A stretch of 64,000 nucleotides of DNA from Haberlea rhodopensis (Eukaryota > Streptophyta > Magnoliopsida > Lamiales > Gesneriaceae): contig CAJQUN010000056.1 of assembly GCA_907163345.1 (NCBI GenBank), positions 1,922,001-1,986,000 on the forward strand. The letters run 5' to 3'. How positions within the stretch are numbered: position 1 is the stretch's first letter; every line of letters begins with the position of its first letter. This document shows, one piece after another, positions 23,099 to 33,945 of the stretch. Below the pieces are notes generated by a model that worked only from the letters and a program-made list of their open reading frames with translations, was not told the origin of the DNA and ran no database searches. The position numbers and the translations under genes are program-made.

Positions 23099-26000
23099 CT
23101 AAACATAAATCATACCAGAAAATAGTTCCGGGTAGTGCTGCACCATATGCCGTTCCGTCTCCCACGTAGCCTCCTCGACACCCCGGCGATCCCACTGAAC
23201 TTTGACCATCGGTATAATCTTACTTCGTAGCCTGCGATCCTCACGATCAAGGATTCTAACCGGTCGTTCAACATAGGATACATCTGAACTCAACTGAACC
23301 TCCGAAGGCTGCAATACATGAGACGGATCGGGTTCATACTTTCTCAACATGGAAACGTGGAAAACATCATGAATACCGGATAAGGACGGTGGTAGAGCCA
23401 AACGGTAGGCCAAAGTACCGATGCGTTGTAATATCTCATACGGTCCCACATATCTCGGAGATAACTTCCCCCGCATACCAAAACGAACCACACCCCTGAA
23501 GGGTGAGATTTTCAAGAAAACTTTATCTCCGACTTGGAATTCTAGCGGTCGTCGCCGCTTATTGGCATAGGCCGCTTGTCTATCTTGGGCCGCTTTCATC
23601 TTTAAGCGTGTCGTCTTTATCTTCTCTTCCATATCTCTAATCATATCCGGCCCTCCAACCGCCTTACTAGTCAAGTCCTCCCAATACAGCGGTGATCTAC
23701 ATCGTCGTCCGTACAGAGCTTCAAAAGGGGCCATTTGAATGCTCGCCTGATAGCTGTTATTGTAGGAGAACTCTACCAGTGGTATAGATTCTTGCCACGG
23801 AGTATCAAACTCCAAAACACATGCCCTCAGCATATCTTCGAGCGTCTGTATGGTACGCTCCGTCTGACCGTCTGTCTGAGGGTGATAGGCTGTACTCAGT
23901 CTTACCTCCGTGCCCAACGCTGATTGGAGACCCTCCCAGAAATGTGAAGTGAACCTCGGGTCTCTGTCAGACACTATTGAAACTGGAATACCATGCAACC
24001 TCACTACATCCCGCACATACAATTGGGCCATCTTTAGATATGTGAAAGTCATACTGTAAGGAATGAAATGAGCTACTTTCGTCAGCCTATCCACGATCAC
24101 CCAGATTGCATCAAATCCAGAGGCCGACCTTGGCAAGTGAGTTACGAAGTCCATAGATATATGTTCCCACTTCCATTTAGGTACCTCTAAGCTCTTCAAC
24201 TCACCACCAGGCCTCTGTCTTTCTGCTTTTACTTGCTGGCAGATCAGACACCTCTTGACAAAAGCAATTACTTCACGCTTCATGCGTCTCCACCAAAATT
24301 GACCACATAGGTCCTTGTACATCTTTCTTCCTCCTGGGTGGATACTGAACCGGCTACTGTGAGCCCGTTCTAAAATTCCTTTACGTAATCCCGGCGCATT
24401 TGGGACCACCCATCGGTTGCCCAATCTTAAAGAATCATCTTCGGCCATTCTAAACTTTGTTGGCTGACCTCGAAGTACTATTGATGTCCATCTCTGAACT
24501 TCATCATCCGACCTCTGGGCTTTTCTGATTGCCTCAAATACATCCGGCTCAGCCAATAGGGTTGACACCCGCACCGGCGACGTGTCCACATCAAAATCAT
24601 AGCCTAAATGGCAATAGGAAGCCATCATAGCTGATAAGCTCATAGTATCCTCAGCGGTGCTCTTCACCTTTCGACTTAAGGCATCTGCTATCATGTTTGC
24701 TTTACCCGGATGGTACTCTATTTCACAATCATAATCTTTGAGTAAGTCCATCCATCTTCGTTGCCTCATATTCAGTTCTGCTTGGGTGAATAAGAATTTC
24801 AAGCTCTTATGGTCTGTAAAGATGGTAAACGTCGTACCATAAAGATAATGACGCCAAATCTTCAAGGCGAAGATGATGGCTGCCAGCTCCAGGTCATGGA
24901 CTGGGTATCTGGTCTCATGAGGCTTCAACTGCCTCGAAGCATAAGCCACCACATGCTTATCTTGCGTCAACACACAACCCAAACCTTGCAATGATGCATC
25001 CGTATACAAAGCAAACTTCTTATCCTCAGAAGGGATTATCAATACTGGCGCTGTCGTCAAGCGACGTTTCAACTCTTGGAAGCTCTCCTCACAAGCTTCG
25101 GACCAATAGAACGGAACTCCCTTCTGAGTCAGCTGGGTCAACGGTTTAGCGATCTTAGAGAATCCCTCTACAAAACGTCGGTAATAGCCCGCTAAACCGA
25201 GGAAACTCCTTATCTCGGGCACCGAAGTGGGTGCAGCCCACTCCATAACAGCTTCAATCTTACGGGGATCCACAGATATCCCACGGCTGGATATTACATG
25301 ACCCAAGAACACCACACTGTCCAACCAAAACTCGCACTTGCTAAGCTTTGCATATAATTGATGATCCCTAAGGATCTGAAGTACTGTCCTCAAGTGCTCA
25401 ACATGTTCTTCTTCAGTCCGAGAGTAGATGAGTATATCGTCAATGAAAACTATGACGAATTGGTCCAAAAATGGCTGGAACACCTTGTTCATCAAACTCA
25501 TGAAAACAGCCGGGGCATTTGTCACCCCAAAAGGCATGACTAGGAATTCATAGTGCCCATACCTAGTCCTGAAGGCTGTCTTCTGAACGTCATCTTCCCT
25601 TACTCGAATCTGATGGTACCCCGACCTCAGATCGATCTTACTGTAGAGCCTCGTACCCTGCAACTGATCAAATAAATCATCGATCCTCGGAAGTGGATAC
25701 TTGTTCTTTACTGTGGCTTTGTTCAGCTGTCTGTAGTCGATGCACAAACGCATCGAGCCATCTTTCTTCTTGACAAACAAAACTGGTGCACCCCAGGGCG
25801 ATACGCTAGGTCGTATATAGCCCTTGTCAAGGAGTTCTTGCAACTGAACCTTTAACTCCTTTAACTCTGTTGGTGCCATTCTGTACGGGGCACGAGAAAT
25901 GGCTGACGTCCCCGGTAATAATTCGATTCCAAACTCGACCTCTCTCGCCGGTGGGAATCCAGGAATCTCTTCAGGAAATACATCAGGAAATTCCGCCACT

Positions 26001-27628
26001 ACGGGTACATCTTCAACTTTTAGTTCCTCCTTCTTTCCAGAAATATCAATAGCATAAATGAGATATCCTGTATGGCCTTGTTCCAATAATTGTGTCATCT
26101 TGATCGCGGATATTAACGGAATTTTTGAACGAGAACCATCTCCATAGAACGTCCACTGAACTCCTTCACCAGATCTGAATCGGACAGTCCTTTGTCTGCA
26201 GTTCACAACCGCTTGGTACCTATTCAGAACGTCAATACCCAATATACAGTCAAAGTCTGACATTCCCAGAACTATCAAATCCGACCTTAACTTGTTATCC
26301 TCAAAATAAATGAGGCCATCATAGACAATCTGATCAGCAATCAAACTTCTTCCAGCGGGTGTCGAGACTACAAGAGGCGTGGGCGACGGAGCAGTGCATA
26401 AGTGGTGTCTTTCCACAAAACTCGTCGACACAAAGGAGTGTGACGCACCTGTGTCGATCAATATAAAGGCAGGGTGCGTAAATAAAAGACACATACCCGC
26501 TATGACCTCCTCCGGAGCCGCTGTAGCCTGCTCCCTCGTCAATGCATACACTTGTCCTTGAGGTGGCCCCGTAGGCTGACTTCCAAACTGCCTCGGTACA
26601 TATGGGGGCCTGTGTGGTGCTGCTCTGTCTGTAGACCTCCCAGAAGAATTTTGCTGCCTTCCCCTGTTGGGACATTGTCGAGCAAAGTGGCCTCTCTCGC
26701 CGCAAACATAACATCCGACACAATTCTTCGTCAAATGGGGCTGTCCACAAAGAGAGCATTGTACCTCTCCAACACTGCTTCCTCCCCGAGACTGTCCTCC
26801 TCTTGGTGGAGCGTCATTCCTGCGGTTTCCCTTCCATCGGTTATCGGGCCTCCTACCACTGAATCTGGACGCCGAAGTGTTCCCCCCAGGCTTGAACCGA
26901 TCACCCCTTGGCCTTAAATTGTCGGGAGCAGATCTCTGAGGGGGTGCTGGAGGTGGCACAGCATCAGGGTATGCACCAACCCCTAGTTCGGCCAACTCCG
27001 CCCGGTTAAGTGCATCATCAAAGCAAGTGGGGCCATATGTAATCACCCTATCGTAGAGTTCTGGCCTCAAGCCCTTCATAAAGTTCCTCATTTTAGCTTG
27101 AGTGTCGGCAGCGATATGAGGCACATATCTGAGTAGAGAACAGTAGTGGAGGGCATAATCTGACACCGGCATGGTACCTTGCTTCAACTTATTAAACTCA
27201 TCCTCTTTAGCTTGACGGGCAGCCGCTGAGAAGTAACGGGCCAGGAATCTAGTTCTGAACAGCTTCCAGTTTACTTCTTGACCCTGTGCCTCTTGTTCAA
27301 TCACGGTGGTCCTCCACCACATCAGTGCTTTCTTGGCTAGCTGGAATTCTGCTAGCCTTATCCAGGCTGTCTTTGCACACGGGGCTGCCACAAATATTTG
27401 TTCTATTCTTTCTAGCCATTCCTCGGCTCGCTCCCCTGTTTCAGTCCCTTCGAATGTTGGGGGCCGATACGCTAGAAACTGGGTCAGACTCAACTCCCCC
27501 GGCAATAGCTGTTGTTCGGACGGCTCCTCGCCTAGGGCTGGCGGGGGTAGGGGATTCGTGCGCCCCGCACTAGCGTTCACACTTACAGCATCACCAATGT
27601 CGATATTTGCTGCCATACTGCAACACAA
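23099..27628 (-). CDS. gag-pol: Gypsy Gag-Pol polyprotein with C-terminal chromodomain (1,509 aa)
   Basis: One open frame encodes all retrotransposon proteins. In order: Gag (about 40-220, YRPPTFEG and WLERIEQIF); a first Cys motif and a CCHC knuckle (CYVCGERGHFARQC, about 306-319); aspartic protease (LIDTGASHSFV, about 390-400); RT with YSKIDLRSGYHQIRV and the catalytic FIDDILIYS; RNase H (LYTDASLQGLG, FTDHKSLK); integrase with its HHCC finger and DDE residues in SMDFVTHLP, VSDRDPRFTS and 'HPQTDGQTERTIQTLE'. The C-terminus (PVRILDREDRRLRSKI, VEEATWETE) is a chromodomain-like module typical of Tekay/Del elements. Initiation is probably at the fifth residue (MAANIDIGDAV, 27,616), which matches gypsy gag starts. 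No stop or frameshift is present. Confidence 0.96.
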   Translation of the reverse strand: MCCSMAANIDIGDAVSVNASAGRTNPLPPPALGEEPSEQQLLPGELSLTQFLAYRPPTFEGTETGERAEEWLERIEQIFVAAPCAKTAWIRLAEFQLAKKALMWWRTTVIEQEAQGQEVNWKLFRTRFLARYFSAAARQAKEDEFNKLKQGTMPVSDYALHYCSLLRYVPHIAADTQAKMRNFMKGLRPELYDRVITYGPTCFDDALNRAELAELGVGAYPDAVPPPAPPQRSAPDNLRPRGDRFKPGGNTSASRFSGRRPDNRWKGNRRNDAPPRGGQSRGGSSVGEVQCSLCGQPHLTKNCVGCYVCGERGHFARQCPNRGRQQNSSGRSTDRAAPHRPPYVPRQFGSQPTGPPQGQVYALTREQATAAPEEVIAGMCLLFTHPAFILIDTGASHSFVSTSFVERHHLCTAPSPTPLVVSTPAGRSLIADQIVYDGLIYFEDNKLRSDLIVLGMSDFDCILGIDVLNRYQAVVNCRQRTVRFRSGEGVQWTFYGDGSRSKIPLISAIKMTQLLEQGHTGYLIYAIDISGKKEELKVEDVPVVAEFPDVFPEEIPGFPPAREVEFGIELLPGTSAISRAPYRMAPTELKELKVQLQELLDKGYIRPSVSPWGAPVLFVKKKDGSMRLCIDYRQLNKATVKNKYPLPRIDDLFDQLQGTRLYSKIDLRSGYHQIRVREDDVQKTAFRTRYGHYEFLVMPFGVTNAPAVFMSLMNKVFQPFLDQFVIVFIDDILIYSRTEEEHVEHLRTVLQILRDHQLYAKLSKCEFWLDSVVFLGHVISSRGISVDPRKIEAVMEWAAPTSVPEIRSFLGLAGYYRRFVEGFSKIAKPLTQLTQKGVPFYWSEACEESFQELKRRLTTAPVLIIPSEDKKFALYTDASLQGLGCVLTQDKHVVAYASRQLKPHETRYPVHDLELAAIIFALKIWRHYLYGTTFTIFTDHKSLKFLFTQAELNMRQRRWMDLLKDYDCEIEYHPGKANMIADALSRKVKSTAEDTMSLSAMMASYCHLGYDFDVDTSPVRVSTLLAEPDVFEAIRKAQRSDDEVQRWTSIVLRGQPTKFRMAEDDSLRLGNRWVVPNAPGLRKGILERAHSSRFSIHPGGRKMYKDLCGQFWWRRMKREVIAFVKRCLICQQVKAERQRPGGELKSLEVPKWKWEHISMDFVTHLPRSASGFDAIWVIVDRLTKVAHFIPYSMTFTYLKMAQLYVRDVVRLHGIPVSIVSDRDPRFTSHFWEGLQSALGTEVRLSTAYHPQTDGQTERTIQTLEDMLRACVLEFDTPWQESIPLVEFSYNNSYQASIQMAPFEALYGRRCRSPLYWEDLTSKAVGGPDMIRDMEEKIKTTRLKMKAAQDRQAAYANKRRRPLEFQVGDKVFLKISPFRGVVRFGMRGKLSPRYVGPYEILQRIGTLAYRLALPPSLSGIHDVFHVSMLRKYEPDPSHVLQPSEVQLSSDVSYVERPVRILDREDRRLRSKIIPMVKVQWDRRGVEEATWETERHMVQHYPELFSGMIYV

Positions 27629-27797
27629 GGGTTAACAACAAAATCCAAAAGCAGTTCATATATACATCGTTAGAAAACCATAACATGTTATCATAACAGT
27701 CATATACTTCATGTGTAACATAGCATGTCAAAAGTAAGCGCCTAGCCAACCTACTGCTAAGGTTACCCTTCACTCATCCCCGGGTTATCTAACCACT

Positions 27798-27809
27798 GCT
27801 CTGATACCA
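27798..27809 (-). promoter_or_regulatory. Gypsy primer-binding site (tRNA-iMet)
   Basis: The plus strand reads gctctgatacca, the exact complement of tggtatcagagc, four bases left of the right LTR. It shows that the right LTR is the 5' LTR of this minus-strand element. Confidence 0.93.
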
Positions 27810-27813
27810 CTAA

Positions 27814-29779
27814 TGTAGGGTCTTCCTACCTTAACATCATTTTAATAGCGTATTATGAACTAAACATGCATTAGAGACATCTTAGAGTTCTGGTTGTTAT
27901 GTGAGCTCAATGTAATAACAGGCCAAAATGAAACTTCAATAGTTAGTTAATGACATTCCCCAAAAAGAATGTTAAGGCTAACAAAAATCCTGTATCTATC
28001 TTCTTATGCTCCTTTAGCTCACTATCTCAACCCGACCCTTGGTCTCGATCCAAAAGTGTACCTACAGGAACAACTCATCGTGAGCATGTACATCGTTACT
28101 TATCATCATGAATTAATGGCGTATAAATAATGCATGGAAATAATTGATAACATATACTTCCTGTTTAATAGTACTATCCTTCCTTGGTTGTCCCTGTGTC
28201 ATAATTACGCATATAATCATTAGCTCAAGACATGAGTGAATAACATCATATTTCGTATATAAGCTCACGATCCATGTTAATTAGAAATGGGACTGTCCGG
28301 GTTCTATTATGACAGCGGCACAATTGGCCCCCTCGCTCGACATAACACATCTTATGATACCCATCGCTACGCCTTGATAGCGGATGTATCCCTTATTCAG
28401 CGGATGATACCCATCGCTACGCCTTGATAGCGGATGTACCTCATCGCTCAGCGGATGATACCCATCGCTACACCTAGCGGATGTACCCCATCGCTCAGTT
28501 ATGTGAGCGGCAAGACCTTCCTCGCTTGCCCATAATAGTCACCGGACATTCGACCACTCTAAGTAGCATAGTCAAACATGCGTCATCATCTTATAAGGAT
28601 CATCATTTCAAACATCATCATCATATCATAATTATCATCGTAACATTATATCATCTTTGTTTATCACCATATCATCATAATCATCATCATAAATACTTAT
28701 GCAAATTGATGCAAAGTCATGGTTTAGGGATATGTTACCGTTGATGCCCGTACGTTTCTTACGTACCTTTTCAAAATGTGGTGAAGTCGTAGTACTTTAT
28801 CTTCTCGAAGTTGTGGGTCCTTGGGATGGTTCTACACAACCATACAATTCAATATTAGAAGCTAATCATAGTCCAATATACAAAATTCCCATAAAAATGC
28901 CAAAAACACACTTTTGTGTGTCTCGCGATCGATCGCCAAGTCGTCCCGATCGATCGCGAGATCACACTGCCCGCATCAACAATTTTATGCATTCGGCGAT
29001 CGATCGCCACCCTTGGCGCGATCGATCGCCAAGCTCACCGATCGATCGCCCAAAAGTGGCGATCGATCGTCAAAGGCTTCTGGAGCCTACTGCCTGCTCG
29101 CGATCGATCGCCAAAAACGGGCGATCGATCGCCAGCCTCTGTACAACGAAAATCTCCATTTTTGCACCTTTAAACCTTACCAACCTCAACCATCATTTAT
29201 ACCAACATCTTAAAAACATTAAAACACTCAAAACCTTCATTACACATCATAAAACCATTAAAAATCCAACATCCCACCAAGAATCACACTAACCCAAACA
29301 AACCCATTTCAAACTCTTTTTAAAACCCTTCCAAAACTTAACAACCATTTCAAGAACATCAATAAGTGCTATATAAATATCATAGGCACTAAATCTTACC
29401 AAGAAATGCAAGAAGGAAGCTTTTACAAGAATTTCTTCCCACCTTTAGGGTTAATTTCGAAAATGAGGGAAAGGGAATTTGGGAAAGTGATTTTTGGGAG
29501 TTTGAGTGTAAAAGTGAGGTGAGGTAAAAGTGGTGGGTTATGTCTTACTTTTAATTTGTACCCCAATAACAACATGATGTATTTAAAATACATTAACATG
29601 ATAAGCATTTACAAATTGCAATCAACTTCATTAAACCCACATCATCCTCATACTTAAAATTAACATCCTTAAATTATGTTACTTCTTCATTTCCCAAACA
29701 TGACTTAAACATCATAATAATTCATCATATAAACATAATTAATGTTCAAGTTACCATTAATTAATTTCGGGGCATCACA
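27814..29779 (-). repeat. Right (5') LTR of the gypsy element
   Basis: Same length as 21,074-23,039, with about six substitutions seen by eye (for example in the cgatcgatcg cluster and at tttttgcacc versus tttttacacc). As the 5' LTR it should hold the active promoter; a TATA-like ttatatagc on the minus strand lies near 29,370. Confidence 0.96.
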
Positions 29780-29784
29780 ATTAG

Positions 29785-30344
29785 CACACCAAATGCTAAG
29801 CTTTCTCATATATTCAAGACATGGACAAAATCCAGAACATCTTTGGAAGAATTACAAGAGGTACAAAGAAACGTTAGTGATTTCACCGGCATAGGCTTTG
29901 ACACCAAAGAATCCACCAAAGATGAATCTAAACTGTTGCTGGTAAAGAACAAAATCAAACAAATGACATTTGTTAAATCCAGCACAGTATATGAGACTGA
30001 AGCACCTACGATTCAAACGGGAGTCTCTTTCGTGTCAAGGTTTGAGAAAAGGAATTGGATATGTCAACCAAGCCAAAGAAAAGGCACCAGCAAACTTTGC
30101 GTCTTTCAGACCAAATCTAAGGGTGCAAGATCGAAGGCAAGGAAGACAATACAATTACTATAATTCAAAACCGATTCAACGAAGATATAGACTACCTTAT
30201 GAGAATCAAAGGCTTCCACAGCACACACATTATCACACACAACATCGAAACAGACCAGCACACAGCACACCTTACACACACAAGCCATTGAAGCTGATAC
30301 AGGTGTGGGTTCCCAAAGGGCTAATCCGTTCTGGACCCAAATAG
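29785..30344 (+). pseudogene. gag: Copia gag, 3' part
   Basis: Continuation of the interrupted gag. When the gypsy element and one TSD are disregarded, the codon split at the insertion site is complete and the frame runs on without a break (PNAKLSHIFKTWTKSRTSLE). The frame shifts near 30,050; the last section (EKAPANFASFRPN to VWVPKGLIRSGPK) is in another frame and ends at a stop at 30,342-30,344. This C-terminal extension, rich in Gln, Arg, His and Tyr, is usual for Sirevirus gag. Confidence 0.85.
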
Positions 30345-30376
30345 GATTGGGTACCAACAATAATTATATTTGATGA

Positions 30377-31741
30377 CAGGTACCGAAGAAACTCGCATCA
30401 GACTGGTATTTGGACAGTGGGTGTTCTCGTCACATGACTGGAAACATCGAGCTGCTGTCTGAAGTCACAGAATGTACTGGACCCAAGTTCATCTTCGGAG
30501 ATAACTCAAAGGGTAAGACCGTGGGCAAGGGTAAGATTGTCCATGGTAACATTATTATCAATGATGTGCTGTTAGTTGAAAAGCTGTGCTATAATCTGAT
30601 TAGTATAAGTCAACTTTGTGATAATGGTTATGCTGTAGAATTTCACAAACACACTTGCACTGTTAAATCATCAGACGGTATAACCATGCTTGTAGGAATC
30701 AGGAATGGAAATACATATAAGATTAACTGGAATCATGCTCAACCTGATAATCCTACTTGCTTCATCGCTAACAATGATAATAAACACTGGCTGTGGCATA
30801 AACGCTTGAATCATATCAATTTTAAGACTATCTCTAGGCTGTGTAAACATGATTTAGTTATCGGTCTGCCCAAGATCGATTTTGCTAAGGATAAGATATG
30901 TGAAGCTTGTCAAATGGGCAAACAGATCAGATCATCCTTCAAAAACAAGAATGCCAAATCCTCCTCCCGTTGTTTAGAACTACTGCATATGGACTTGTTT
31001 GGTCCTATACCAATAACAAGTTTAGGGGGAATGCGGTATACTCTTGTTGTTATTGATGATTACTCACGCTTTACATGGACTATATTTTTTAGCAGTAAAG
31101 ATCAGACCGGTCCGAAGTTGATCAAGCTGCTGAAACGCACTCAGAATGAGAAATCATCCAGCATAGACAGGATTCACAGTGACAAAGGCACTGAATTTTC
31201 AAATCAGAATCTTGAATCCTTTCTACAAGATCATGGAATCAAGCATGAGTTTTCAGCCGCTCGAACTCCTCAACAGAATGGAGTTGCAGAACGAAGAAAC
31301 AGAACGCTCAAGGAAGCAGCAAGAACAATGCTTGCTGATTCTGGTATTTCACAAAAGTTCTGGGCAAAAGCTGTAAACACTGCTTGCTACACTCAAAATC
31401 GGTCTATGATCAACAAGAAGCTGAAACTTACTCCATATGAAATATGGACTGGTAACAGACCATCTATTTCTCACCTTCATGTATTTGGCTGTAAATGCTT
31501 CGTTCACAACAATGGTAAGAATCATCTTACAGCATTTGAAGCTAAGTCAGATAATGGAATATTCTTGGGATATTCATCAACTAGTAAAGCTTATAGAATT
31601 TTCAATAATTGTACCTTAACTGTAGAAGAATCTGTTCATGTAGTTTTTGATGAATCTTTATGTGTTGAGGGCAACAAAGAATCAATTCAAAATCAGATGA
31701 AAATTTCCATCTCGAAGCTAACAGTGATGATGAGATTGTAG
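30377..31741 (+). pseudogene. pol: Copia pol, 5' part: protease and integrase
   Basis: Begins after two tandem TGA codons with the protease active site WYLDSGCSRHMTG. Then come the GAG-pre-integrase zinc module (HWLWHKRLNHINF, CEACQMGKQIRSSF) and the integrase core with D (LHMDLFGPIPI), D (HSDKGTEFSN) and E (QQNGVAERRNRTLKEAA). The motif set is that of SIRE/Maximus Copia elements. A frameshift near 31,690-31,700 moves the reading from this frame to the next; the continuation is in the following feature. Gag and pol are separated by stops in different frames, so the usual expression route cannot be judged. Confidence 0.92.
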
Positions 31742-33558
31742 CTAACAGGTCAAGAGACAATCCACCAGAACCAGAAGTACCAGACAGACCGGATCAAGGC
31801 ATTGAAGCTTCTTCAGATCGAGCTGATCCGGATGTTCTTCACTCAAATGTTAAAGCAGATGCTGATCATGCTGCTACTACTCATCCGATCGGACCAGACA
31901 ATCCAGAGTCAAGCTATCGATGGACTAAGAAGCATCCACCTAATCTAGTGATTGGTAGTCCATCTGCACCGATCAGAACCAGAGGACAGATGATGGATGA
32001 ATTCACACATGCTGCTTTCATCTCAACTCTGGAACTTAAGAAGATCGATGAAGCTTTGACTGATTTCAACTGGATTAAGGCAATGCAAGAAGAGCTTAAT
32101 CAATTCGAACAAAATCAAGTTTGGAGTCTAACCCCCAGACCAAGCGATCTGCCTGTTATTGGAACCAGATGGGTCTTCAGAAATAAGCTGGACGCAGATG
32201 GAACTGTGGTTAGAAACAAAGCCAGACTGGTGACACAAGGATTCAGACAAGAAGAAGGAATCGACTTCGATGAATCATTTGCACCAGTCGCCAGACTTGA
32301 AGCTATCCGAATCTTTCTTGCATATGCTGCCTTTAAAGACTTCAAAGTATATCAGATGGACGTCAAGAGCGCTTTTCTTATTGGAAAGCTTCAGGAAGAA
32401 GTCTACATTGAGCAACCACCTGGATTTCAGAACCATTTGTATCACAATCATGTGTATCTACTGAATAAAGCAGTGTATGGTCTGAAACAAGCTCCAAGAG
32501 CCTGGTATGACACTCTATCTCAATTTCTGCTGAACCATGATTTTCAGATCGGCTCAGTAGATAAAACTCTCTTTAAATTTATTAAGGGGGAACATACCCT
32601 ATTAGTTCAGATTTATGTTGATGACATAATCTTTGGGTCAACTAACCCCAAATTGTGCGAGAAATTTTCTAAGTTAATGCAGGGACAGTTTGAGATGAGC
32701 ATAATGGGAGAACTTTCATTCTTTTTGGGTCTCCAAGTAAAACAGCTCAACAATGGTATTTTCATCAACCAGACCAAGTATACCAAAGAGCTCCTCAAGA
32801 GATTTGGAATGGAAACATGCTCAACTGCATCAACTCCAATTAGTCCAACAATCAAGTTAGACAAAGACGAAGGGGGAACGGCAGTTGAAGTAACCATGTA
32901 TAGAGGACTAATCGGATCGCTATTGTATCTTACAGCGAGCCGGCCTGATATTATGTTCTCAGTCTGTATATGCGCCAGATTTCAGTCAGAACCAAAGCAA
33001 TCACATTTTATTGCTGCCAAGCGTATTCTGAAATACTTAAAAGGATCTCAGAACGTTGGTCTTTGGTACTCCAAATATTCAAACTTCAGCTTGATCGGAT
33101 ATTCAGACGCAGACTACGCTGGGTGTAAGATTGATCGTAAAAGCACCAGTGGAACATGTCAATTTCTAGGTGAAAGATTGATCTCTTGGTTCAGTAAAAA
33201 GCAGACATCGATTGCCACATCTACAGCTGAAGCAGAGTATCTAGCCGCTGGAAGCTGTTGCGCTCAAATGCTCTGGATTCAACAACAGCTCAAAGACTAT
33301 GGCATCCAAGCTGTTGACTCTCCGATATTTTGCGACAACACAAGTGCAATCGCTATAACGTATAATCCAGTTCTGCACTCTCGAACAAAGCATATTGATA
33401 TAAGACATCATTTTATTCGAGATCATGTTGGCAAAAAGGAGATTCGGATCGAGCATATCTCAACAGAGCAGCAAGCAGCAGACATCTTCACCAAACCACT
33501 CCCTGAGGCTAAGTTTAATTATTTCCGTCAAATTCTTGGTTTAATTGACTTATCTTAA
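31742..33558 (+). pseudogene. pol: Copia pol, 3' part: reverse transcriptase and RNase H
   Basis: The open frame after the frameshift first encodes an Asp/Pro-rich linker, then RT: NQVWSLTPRPSD, WVFRNKLDADGTVVRNKARL, YQMDVKSAFLIGKLQEEVYI, AVYGLKQAPRAWYDTL and the catalytic YVDDIIFGSTN. RNase H follows: YSDADYAGCKIDRKSTSG, STAEAEYLAAGSCCAQ, FCDNTSAIAITYNP and RTKHIDIRHHFIRDHV. SKKQTSIATSTAEAEY with SCCAQ is characteristic of Sirevirus RNase H. This part (31,948-33,558) has no internal stop. It lacks its own start and depends on the upstream pol frame. Confidence 0.95.
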
Positions 33559-33945
33559 TAGTTTAGATGTTTTCTTACTTTCGCTCTTAAAGATTTTTGT
33601 TGCCACAGATCGATAATACAATGTTCAGAAAGACACAGACCGGTCCGAACTTTCAGACCGATCCATGTCAATCTGATGTTATCCTATGATCTGTCTGGTC
33701 AATAAATTTTTTTATATAACAAAAACAGCCCAGACTGATCGCATTTTAACCGCCTTATCTATTTGTTATCCTGACCGTTTATTTTGAATTTCTTTTTATC
33801 AGTCATCGAGATAAAGACACGTGTCTTCTCTTTCCTATTTAGCGGGCTGAACATTTCATCTTCTTTCACTTTTTACAATTTACCGCTATCTGCTTTCTTA
33901 TTCTCTCACTCTCCTAAATCTTCGCACTCTTTTACCTTCATTCCA

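Larger units (their letters stand above)
21074..29779 (-). mobile_element. Young Tekay-like Ty3/gypsy element inserted in Copia gag
   Basis: Complete element of 8,706 bp. Its two LTRs are both 1,966 bp and differ at only about six positions by eye (about 0.3%). The perfect TSD attag is at 21,069-21,073 and 29,780-29,784. It lies opposite to its Copia host. The PBS adjoins the right LTR, the polypurine tract adjoins the left LTR, and one uninterrupted gag-pol ORF fills the interior. All parts needed for transposition look present, so it may be autonomous and recently active. Confidence 0.96.

Noticed and set aside
26334..26759. Overlapping ORFs on both strands within the gypsy Gag-Pol (for example 26,334-26,759 and 26,552-26,917)
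   Set aside because: They are frame shadows of a clearly coding, domain-complete 1,509-aa frame.
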